A stretch of 64,000 bases of DNA from Bacteroidales bacterium. Its GTDB lineage: Bacteria; Bacteroidota; Bacteroidia; Bacteroidales; UBA932. This document shows, one piece after another, positions 34,571-42,046 of the stretch. Made by a program: the position numbers and the translations under genes. Below the pieces are notes generated by a model. The model searched no databases and had not been told where the DNA came from. It saw only the letters and a list, made by a program, of their open reading frames with translations. The stretch spans positions 20,007 through 84,006 of the forward strand of contig JAEEVC010000013.1 of assembly GCA_016287075.1 (NCBI GenBank), given 5' to 3'. How positions within the stretch are numbered: position 1 is the first letter of the stretch; every line of letters starts with the position of its first letter.

Positions 34571-37351
34571 ATGAAATCCCGCGCCCTCCTGCTCCTTGCC
34601 GCCGCGCTGCTCTCCGTCTGTGCCGCCGCTGCGCGTCCCGCCCGGAAGGCCAAATCCATCTACCACGACGGCTGGACCGATTTCAACAAGAACGGACGGA
34701 TGGATGTCTATGAGGACCCTTCCGCCGACGTGGACGCCCGGATCGAGGACCTGCTCTCGCAGATGACCCTCGAAGAAAAGACGTGCCAGATGGTCACGCT
34801 GTACGGCTACCGGCGGGTGCTGGAAGACCAGCAGCCGACGCCCGAGTGGAAGGAGAAGCTCTGGAAGGACGGGATCGGGGCGATCGACGAGCACCTCAAT
34901 TCCTTCGTCGGGACGGAAAAGCCGCCGACCCTGGAGAGCCCCTGGATCTGGCCGGCATCCAAGCATGCGGAAGGCCTGAACAATGTCCAGCGCTGGTTCA
35001 TCGAGGAGACCCGGCTGGGGATTCCGGTGGATTTTACGGACGAAGGCATCCGCGGGGTCGAGGCCTACAAGGCGACGAATTTCCCGACCCAGCTCGGCCT
35101 GGGGCACACCTGGGACCGCGAGCTCATCCGGAAGGTCGGGTACATCACGGGCCGCGAGGCGCGGCTGCTCGGCTACACGAACGTCTATGCGCCGATCCTC
35201 GATGTCGGCCGCGACCAGCGCTGGGGCCGTTACGAGGAGGTGTACGGGGAGGATCCGTACCTGGTCGCCGAACTGGGCGTCCAGATGGTCCGGGGCCTGC
35301 AGACCGACTTTCAGGTCGCCTCGACGGCCAAGCATTACTGCATCTACTCCAACGGCAAGGCCGCCCGGGAGGGCCAGGCCCGCTGTGACCCCCACGAGAC
35401 GCCGCATGAGGTGGAGAACATCCATATGTATCCCTGGAAACAGGTCATCCGCCGGGCGGGGCTGCTGGGGGCCATGAGCTCCTACAACGATTACGACGGC
35501 GAGCCCATCCAGGGCAGCAAATACTGGCTCTACGACCGCCTGCGGGGCGATTTCGGCTTCCGCGGCTATGTCGTCTCGGACTCCGACGCGGTGGAATACC
35601 TCCATTTCAAGCACCATGTTTCCGGCTCCATGAAGGAGTCGGTCCGGCAGAGCGTCGAGGCGGGCCTGAACGTCCGCTGCACCTTCCGCAGCCCGGACAG
35701 CTATGTCCTGCCGCTGCGGGAGCTGGTGCACGAGGGCGCGCTGAGCATGGAGACCGTCGACGAGCGGGTCCGCGACATCCTCCGGGTGAAGTTCCTCATC
35801 GGCCTGTTCGACCGCCCCTACCAGACGGATTTCGCGGCGGCGGACGAGGAGGTCAACGGGACGGAACACAACGTGACGGCCCTTCGCGCCTCCCTGGAAT
35901 GTCTTGTCCTGCTGAAGAATAACGGCATCCTGCCGCTGGAGCGGACCTCCCTGAAGAAGGTCGCCGTGCTCGGGCCGAATGCCAATGAGGACGGCTATGC
36001 CCATATCCATTACGGCCCCAAGGCAACGGAATCCGTGACGGTCTATGAAGGCCTTCGGAAAGCCCTCGAAGGGCAGGCGGAGGTCGTCTATGCCAAGGGT
36101 TGTCCCCATGTGGACGCCAAGTGGCCGGACTCCGAACTCTACGGCTATGAGCCCACGGAAGAGGAGCTGGCCGGGATTGCCGAGGCTGTCGCCCTGGCGC
36201 AGGACAGCGATGTCGCCGTGGTCGTCGTGGGCGGCGACGCCCGCACCTGCGGGGAGAACAAATCCCGATCGAGCCTGGATCTGCCTGGCTGCCAGGACCT
36301 TTTGCTCAAGGAGGTCGCGAAGGCCGGCAAACCGCTCGTGGTCGTGCTGGTCAACGGCCGCCCGCTCAGTGTCAACTGGGCGGACAAGCATGCCGCCGCC
36401 ATCCTGGAGGCCTGGTACCCGGGCGCCCACGGCGGCACGGCCGTCGCCATGGCCCTGCTCGGGGACTACAATCCCGGCGGCAAACTCTCCGTGACCTTCC
36501 CGAAGACGGTCGGACAGATTCCGCTGAATTTCCCCTTCAAGCCCAATTCCCAGGTGGACGGCTACGGCGGCGTCGGCCCGAAAGGGCGGAAGACCCGGGC
36601 TGCCGGCGCGCTGTACGACTTCGGTTACGGCCTGAGTTACACGACTTTCCGTTATGACAACCTCCGGCTCTCCGCCGACAGGATGATGCCCGGCGACAGC
36701 CTGACCCTCACTTTTGACGTGACCAATACGGGCGCCCGCAAGGGCGATGAAATCGTTCAGGTCTATCTTCATGACCGCGAGAGCTCCATCACCGTCTATG
36801 ACAAGATGCTCCGCGGCTTCGAGCGGGTGCGGGACATCGCCCCCGGCGAGACGCGCACCGTGCGGATCACGCTTCCCGCCGAGGCTTTCCGGATGCTCGA
36901 CCGCAACATGAAGGAGGTCATCGAGCCCGGACTCTTCGACGTCTATGTGGGCGCTTCCTCCGTCGATTTCCGCCTGAGCGCGACCGTCACGATGTGCGAC
37001 CCCGCCCGTCCGGAGCGGACGTTCAAGGAGGACGATCCGATCGGCAATCTGCTGCCTGTCACGCTCCGGAAAGGGGACAGCGTCACGTTCCCGCTCGACG
37101 GGAACACCCCGTTCAACCGCTTCGAAGCCACCTGGCTGATGGATGCCGACTGCACTTTTGAGGTGCTGATCAACGAAGGCGGCGGCTATTTCAACCCGGT
37201 CTGGAGCGGCAAGGGCACGGCCCAGCCGAAGCGGGTGACCCTCTCCGGCGGCGCCCGGCAGGGCTCGGACCTCCGGATCCGCGTGACCGAGGGCCATGGC
37301 ACCCTCTCCGGCTTCACCTGCGAGGCCCTGAAACGGGCTGGAAATGAATAA
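34571..37351 (+). CDS. Glycoside hydrolase family 3 (beta-glucosidase/xylosidase type)
   Basis: 926 residues with a signal peptide. The GH3 N-terminal barrel holds the nucleophile, probably Asp337 in RGYVVSDSDAVEYL, and the substrate-binding GRYEEVYGEDPYLV and STAKHYCIYS. The second alpha/beta domain (from about 430) has VAVLGPNANEDGYAHIHYG, and a fibronectin III-like domain (from about 700) follows with TNTGARKGDEIVQVYL. An extra C-terminal beta-sandwich of about 110 residues (from 815) resembles a carbohydrate-binding module. Secreted exo-glycosidase; the subsite cannot be predicted reliably. The stop overlaps the start of the XylR-like regulator by 8 bases, so the regulator probably senses the released sugar. 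Confidence 0.92.
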   Translation: MKSRALLLLAAALLSVCAAAARPARKAKSIYHDGWTDFNKNGRMDVYEDPSADVDARIEDLLSQMTLEEKTCQMVTLYGYRRVLEDQQPTPEWKEKLWKDGIGAIDEHLNSFVGTEKPPTLESPWIWPASKHAEGLNNVQRWFIEETRLGIPVDFTDEGIRGVEAYKATNFPTQLGLGHTWDRELIRKVGYITGREARLLGYTNVYAPILDVGRDQRWGRYEEVYGEDPYLVAELGVQMVRGLQTDFQVASTAKHYCIYSNGKAAREGQARCDPHETPHEVENIHMYPWKQVIRRAGLLGAMSSYNDYDGEPIQGSKYWLYDRLRGDFGFRGYVVSDSDAVEYLHFKHHVSGSMKESVRQSVEAGLNVRCTFRSPDSYVLPLRELVHEGALSMETVDERVRDILRVKFLIGLFDRPYQTDFAAADEEVNGTEHNVTALRASLECLVLLKNNGILPLERTSLKKVAVLGPNANEDGYAHIHYGPKATESVTVYEGLRKALEGQAEVVYAKGCPHVDAKWPDSELYGYEPTEEELAGIAEAVALAQDSDVAVVVVGGDARTCGENKSRSSLDLPGCQDLLLKEVAKAGKPLVVVLVNGRPLSVNWADKHAAAILEAWYPGAHGGTAVAMALLGDYNPGGKLSVTFPKTVGQIPLNFPFKPNSQVDGYGGVGPKGRKTRAAGALYDFGYGLSYTTFRYDNLRLSADRMMPGDSLTLTFDVTNTGARKGDEIVQVYLHDRESSITVYDKMLRGFERVRDIAPGETRTVRITLPAEAFRMLDRNMKEVIEPGLFDVYVGASSVDFRLSATVTMCDPARPERTFKEDDPIGNLLPVTLRKGDSVTFPLDGNTPFNRFEATWLMDADCTFEVLINEGGGYFNPVWSGKGTAQPKRVTLSGGARQGSDLRIRVTEGHGTLSGFTCEALKRAGNE

Positions 37352-38504
37352 ATTGATGCTCCTGCTCGACGGCGCCTCGGAATTCGACCGCAGGCTGCTT
37401 CGGGGGCTCGTACGCTATACCCGGGAGAACGGCGACTGGCTGTTCTTCCGGGTTCCGCTTGCCCTGCAGCACGACGGGGGCGACACCCGCGGCGATGGGG
37501 AGCGGATTGTCGAAATGGCCCGGAACTGGGGCGCCAATGCCATCGTCGGCCGCTGGCTGTATGAAGATACCTCCCGGCTTGCCTCCCTCGGCATTCCGGT
37601 CGTGATCCAGAATTACCGGAGCCGGAGCCGGGAGTTTTCCAACCTGACCGGCGACTACATCGGGACGGGCCGGATCGCGGCGGGGTTCTTCCGGCACGGC
37701 GGCTTCGTCCATTTCGCCTATTTCGGGGTGAAGGACGTCGTCTGGTCGGAAGAACGGAAGGAGGGTTTCGAGCGGACCCTGGCCGCTTCCGGGGATGCCT
37801 GCGACAGCCTGATGATCGAACAGGACGTGTACCGGGAACGGGACCGGGTCGCCCGCTGGCTCCATTCCCTGCCGAAGCCGGTCGCCCTTTTCTGCTGCGA
37901 CGACGCCCATGCCCTGTCCCTTTCCGAGATCTGCCAGGCGGAGGGGATCGCGGTCCCGGGGGAGGTCGCCATCCTCGGGGTGGACAACGATGAACTGCTC
38001 TGCGGGATCGCCGCCCCGGAGATCTCCTCGATCGGACTGGACGTCGAACGGGCCGGCTACATCCTCGGGCAACGGCTCCACAACCAGATCCTGGAAGGGC
38101 ACCGGGAGCCGTTCAGCATCGTGGTCCAGCCGGGCGAAATCGTGGTCCGGGACTCCACGGGCGGCCGGATCATCCGGGACCCGTACGTCCGCGAAGTGGT
38201 GGACCATATCCGGGCGAACTACATGCGGGAAGATCCCCTGCAGGGGGTCCTGTCCCGCATCCCGCTCTCCCGCCGCAGCCTCGAAATGCGTTTCCGGAAG
38301 GAGATGGCCCCGATGACCATGTACCGCTACCTCCTCTCCTGCCGGGTCGAGGCCCTCTCCCGCCTGCTCTCGACCACGAACCTCCCCCTCGCAGAAGCGG
38401 CCGCCCGCGCCGGCTTCGCCGACGGCAGCAACGTCGGCCGCATCTTCCGCCGCTTCCAGGGCTGTTCCCCCAAGGAATTCCGCGACCGGTCCGCAGCGCG
38501 CTAA
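37344..38504 (+). CDS. XylR-type regulator: sugar-binding domain plus AraC HTH
   Basis: 386 residues, no signal peptide. The N-terminal 270 residues form a LacI/periplasmic-binding-protein-like sensor (LLRGLVRYTRENGDWLFF, VAILGVDNDELLCG, ISSIGLDVERAGY). The C-terminal 100 residues are an AraC-type double HTH (RSLEMRFRKEM, LAEAAARAGFADGSNVGRIFRR). This is the arrangement of E. coli XylR and its Bacteroidota relatives, which bind a monosaccharide and activate catabolic genes. Overlap with the GH3 gene suggests control of that operon, and perhaps of the lipoproteins downstream. Confidence 0.9.
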   Translation: MNKLMLLLDGASEFDRRLLRGLVRYTRENGDWLFFRVPLALQHDGGDTRGDGERIVEMARNWGANAIVGRWLYEDTSRLASLGIPVVIQNYRSRSREFSNLTGDYIGTGRIAAGFFRHGGFVHFAYFGVKDVVWSEERKEGFERTLAASGDACDSLMIEQDVYRERDRVARWLHSLPKPVALFCCDDAHALSLSEICQAEGIAVPGEVAILGVDNDELLCGIAAPEISSIGLDVERAGYILGQRLHNQILEGHREPFSIVVQPGEIVVRDSTGGRIIRDPYVREVVDHIRANYMREDPLQGVLSRIPLSRRSLEMRFRKEMAPMTMYRYLLSCRVEALSRLLSTTNLPLAEAAARAGFADGSNVGRIFRRFQGCSPKEFRDRSAAR

Positions 38505-38549
38505 CGCGCGGAGGATGGGCGTATTATTGCGGTTTTTCAGAAAAAAACG

Positions 38550-38557
38550 TACATTTG
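38550..38557 (+). promoter_or_regulatory. -7 box TACATTTG ahead of the small peptide and GLUG lipoprotein
   Basis: Exact TAnnTTTG match with a TTG 20 bases upstream at 38527-38529. The leader to the small peptide gene is about 65 bases. Confidence 0.65.
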
Positions 38558-38626
38558 AACGCCGCGCATCCGCCCGATTCGTTGCGGCCAAGGGAGCAGC
38601 CAATCAAATAACTAACACATAGTAAT

Positions 38627-38794
38627 ATGATACACAGTTCATTACAGGTCCTTTCCGGGAACAGGACATTCCCATATTGCCCCCCGGAAAGTGAAATGAT
38701 TCCCATCTGCCCCGAGCGGGATTTCTGCGACAGTATCCGCCTGAAACCAATCCAGGAGGAAGAACTTTTTTGGGATGATGAATTCAATGGTTAA
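38627..38794 (+). CDS. Small acidic-tailed peptide, diverged family member 3
   Basis: 55 residues with four Cys, core IPICPERDFCDSIR and an acidic, aromatic end EEELFWDDEFNG. The N-terminus lacks MKKxYLxP, but the core PERDFCDS aligns with VDRAFCTS and VEWDFLLS of the other two small genes, and the acidic tail is shared. It lies directly before a surface lipoprotein gene, overlapping its earliest possible start. It may be a real member or a coincidental frame; position and tail argue for real. Confidence 0.5.
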   Translation: MIHSSLQVLSGNRTFPYCPPESEMIPICPERDFCDSIRLKPIQEEELFWDDEFNG

Positions 38795-38807
38795 AAAACT
38801 GCAGGCC

Positions 38808-41800
38808 ATGAAACACATGTATTTTATCCTTCCGGCCGCAGTCATGCTGCTTGCTGCCGCCGCCGTTTCCTGCTCTTTGCAGGAAGATGAATGGTCCGAG
38901 GCTCCCGTTTCCGTGGAGAAGACAATCCTCCGCCTCAGCCTTGCCCCGACCCGTACCAGTCTCGGTGCGTCCGAAGACGGCGCCCGGAAAGTCTATTGGT
39001 CCGATGGTGACCGGGTTGTCCTCAACGGTACCGTTTCCGATGCGCTTGAAAACATCGGGGAAGAGGCGACATCCGCCGAATTCAGTTTCGACGGAGCCTT
39101 GACGGCCCCTTACAATATCTTGTATCCCGCGGAGATCTACACCACACCGGGCAGTATCACCCTTCCGGCGGTACAAACCTGGAAGTCAGGAACTTTTGAC
39201 GACGGTATGTTCCCGATGGCGGCTTATTCCGCCGACGGGTCCTCTCCGTTGCCCGAGTATCTCTGCGCCGTCGTGAAGATATCCGTCCGGCTGGCCGCTT
39301 CCGATCCCGACACGGACAATATCCGCCTCGTCACCTTCTCCGGAGGTGCCGGTGAGCAGGTCTCCGGCGTGTTCAACCTCGATTACCAGACGGCCGCACT
39401 GACTGCGACCTCCACCGGTGCGGCGGACAAAAAGGTGCAGGTGAGCCTGAACCAGGCGCTTTCCGCTTCGACCCCGCTGGATGTCTTCCTGGTCGTCCCC
39501 GCCCGGACCTATGCTTCCGGCTTCAGCATCACCGTCCAGGATTCCCAGGGCCATACGATGACCCGGACACTCGGGGCCTCGACGACCCTCTCTGCCGGCA
39601 AACTGTACAACATGCCGGCTTTCCCCTTCATCCCGAGCGGTTCGGCCACCGGCATCGAAATCTACAGCGCCGAAGACCTGATTTCCTTTGCGACAAGGTA
39701 CAACAGCGGAGAACTCAGCAATGACGTACCGGGCGGTCTCATCGCCACGGTCATGCAGGATATCGTTTTTGATGACGGAACCTCAGGGGATTTCAACGGG
39801 ACAGGCGGCATCGGATCAGCTTCCCTGAATGGGGAAACCAACTATTTCAATGGTATCTTTAACGGCAACGGCAAGACCATTTCCGGCCTGAAGGCCACGG
39901 TGCCGCTCTTTGCGTACACCGGCGGAGGCGGCACGGTCAAAGGCTTGACGCTGGACAGCTCCTGCTCCTTTGTCTTTACACATTCCAATACGGCTGAAGG
40001 AGAATTCGGCGCTGTCGCGGGATATCATAAAGGGAACTTGCAAAACGTTACCGTCAATGCGGATGTTTCCTTGGCGGCTGTTTCGAATGTTGCCCATCTC
40101 ACGTCGTTTGGCGGTATTGTCGGTCGTGCCACGACCGGAACCCTTAATAATTGTACTTATGGAGGTCTTATCTCTACTCCGTCTGGATTCACAGGAACAA
40201 AAAAACTCATCATCGGAGGTCTAGTGGGAAGGATTTCCAATGCCGGCAGCGTTTCCGGTTCAGTTTTCAGCGGTGCCATCAGTAATGAAGCCCAAATTAC
40301 ATCAACTGATAAGAGTAATCCTTATTTGATCATCGGGGGTATTGTGGGCCATCTTGAAGGCGGAGCGACTGTCAGTTCGTGTGCGACGACATTAGACCAT
40401 GCAACTATTTCCGGTGATTACTCCAATACGGCCGGGATTATTGTGAATAAAACAACAACTTCATACAATAGTGCAGACGGAGGCATTGTCGGTGAACTTG
40501 TATCCGGCGAAGTCAATTCATGTACAAACGCTGCTTCAATTTTGAACGTCATAATCAGACAAACTGATGTCGATGCTCAGGCTAGATATATTCAAGCGGG
40601 CGGACTTGTCGGCAAGATAGGACCTTCTGGCAGTGTCACAGGTTCTACGAACAATGGTTCCGTCATGAGTAATTCTAATCCACGACTGCAATATACGGGG
40701 GGCATTGCGGGCACTAATGCCGGCACGGTCTCTTCATGCACAAATAATGCCGCCATCCTTACCGGTACCTGCGGCGTAGATCCCATCTATGGAAGTCGTA
40801 TTCTTTACATCGGGGGAATTATCGGCAATAATACTTCTTCTTCCGTCTCAGATGTCCACAACACTGCGGATTTAACTTTGAGTCGTTTTGAAATGGGGAC
40901 AGCTGTTACAGTTCATATGGGTGGTGTCATCGGCTATAATGAAGGTGAACTTAATGGCGGAGCGGGTAAAAGCATTACAAATACCGGCAAGGTTTACTTT
41001 AATACTAATTCTAATAAGAATACTTGCGTTTTCAGTTTAGGCGGAATCGTAGGTTATTCTAAAGCATCTCTCCAGAATCTTTATAACTCAGGATATGTTC
41101 ACTTCAATTGGAACAACAACTCCAGGCTTGTCAAAAATGCACGAATAGGAGGTATTGTCGGCTGGATGGATGGTGATGGCATTATCTCCGACTGTGATAA
41201 TGAGGGAGGTGATGACAATTCTGGAGAGGTTTTCCTTGCTATACCATCTAGCACGAGTGTCAGCAGTACTGAAAATTACATGGGCGGTATCCTCGGTTAT
41301 ACTGTGAAAAATGTATCGATTTCCAATTGCTTTAATTCCGGATACGTCCATGGCGGGAATAGCGGAAAAGTTGGAGAAGGAACCAACGGGGAAACTTGTT
41401 TTGCCGGCGGCATCGTCGGATACTTAGCTGGGGTGTCCTCCATATCTGAATGCACCAACTCTGCAATAGTGTTTAATGATCAGTTCAATAATGAACAAAC
41501 AGCCCCTGAAACAAAATCCGTATATACTGGAGGTATTGCTGGTTATGTAAAAGGCACCAATGACAATCCCATCAGTCTTTCTGATTGCGAGCATAATACG
41601 AGCAATCTTGGTCCCCGTCGTGGCCTTTGCGGAGGTATTGCCGGATACGTTGAATATGCTTCACTGATTAATTGTAACACCATCGGCGTCAACTTTGCCG
41701 GTAGCGCTTGGTTTGTTGGCGGAATCATTGGTTTCGGAGTGAACACCATGCTGACGAATTGCACTTGGAGCGGCACGACCATTAATACTTCGCAAATTAG

Positions 41801-42032
41801 GGCTAATGGCGGAGGTGGAATCGCCTCAAAGATTACCGGATGTACAATTGACGGCTGTTATAGTTATGCCACAACTATTCAAAAAGGTGGGGCCGGGACA
41901 TATGGTGGAGCTTTAGTTGGTGTTTCCGTTAGTGGGAACACGATACAAAACTGCCATTATAAAAATGTATTGCCCAGTGCAGTGGCTAATGGAACATTCA
42001 CCGACGGTGGCGGGAATGCCGCGGATCTGTAA
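38808..42032 (+). CDS. Fimbrillin-like lipoprotein with about 15 GLUG-type repeats
   Basis: 1074 residues from ATG 38808, chosen because MKHMYFILPAA begins a compact signal peptide ending AVSC and leaves 13 bases after the small peptide gene; ATGs at 38775 and 38787 would give longer starts. Residues about 20-270 are the fimbrillin-like module shared with the 42047 product (TRTSLGASEDG, VYWSDGDRVV, LPAVQTW, FPMAAYS). The rest has about 15 units starting GG(I/L/V)(V/I/A)G, such as GGIVGRATTG, GGLVGKIGPS and GGIVGWMDGD, spaced 35-60 residues and interleaved with SNCFNSG- and SECTNSA-like turns, the GLUG motif type of beta-solenoid. A surface adhesin is likely. The repeat part is clearly AT-richer than the N-terminal part. 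Confidence 0.82.
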   Translation: MKHMYFILPAAVMLLAAAAVSCSLQEDEWSEAPVSVEKTILRLSLAPTRTSLGASEDGARKVYWSDGDRVVLNGTVSDALENIGEEATSAEFSFDGALTAPYNILYPAEIYTTPGSITLPAVQTWKSGTFDDGMFPMAAYSADGSSPLPEYLCAVVKISVRLAASDPDTDNIRLVTFSGGAGEQVSGVFNLDYQTAALTATSTGAADKKVQVSLNQALSASTPLDVFLVVPARTYASGFSITVQDSQGHTMTRTLGASTTLSAGKLYNMPAFPFIPSGSATGIEIYSAEDLISFATRYNSGELSNDVPGGLIATVMQDIVFDDGTSGDFNGTGGIGSASLNGETNYFNGIFNGNGKTISGLKATVPLFAYTGGGGTVKGLTLDSSCSFVFTHSNTAEGEFGAVAGYHKGNLQNVTVNADVSLAAVSNVAHLTSFGGIVGRATTGTLNNCTYGGLISTPSGFTGTKKLIIGGLVGRISNAGSVSGSVFSGAISNEAQITSTDKSNPYLIIGGIVGHLEGGATVSSCATTLDHATISGDYSNTAGIIVNKTTTSYNSADGGIVGELVSGEVNSCTNAASILNVIIRQTDVDAQARYIQAGGLVGKIGPSGSVTGSTNNGSVMSNSNPRLQYTGGIAGTNAGTVSSCTNNAAILTGTCGVDPIYGSRILYIGGIIGNNTSSSVSDVHNTADLTLSRFEMGTAVTVHMGGVIGYNEGELNGGAGKSITNTGKVYFNTNSNKNTCVFSLGGIVGYSKASLQNLYNSGYVHFNWNNNSRLVKNARIGGIVGWMDGDGIISDCDNEGGDDNSGEVFLAIPSSTSVSSTENYMGGILGYTVKNVSISNCFNSGYVHGGNSGKVGEGTNGETCFAGGIVGYLAGVSSISECTNSAIVFNDQFNNEQTAPETKSVYTGGIAGYVKGTNDNPISLSDCEHNTSNLGPRRGLCGGIAGYVEYASLINCNTIGVNFAGSAWFVGGIIGFGVNTMLTNCTWSGTTINTSQIRANGGGGIASKITGCTIDGCYSYATTIQKGGAGTYGGALVGVSVSGNTIQNCHYKNVLPSAVANGTFTDGGGNAADL

Positions 42033-42046
42033 ACGGGAACACAATT

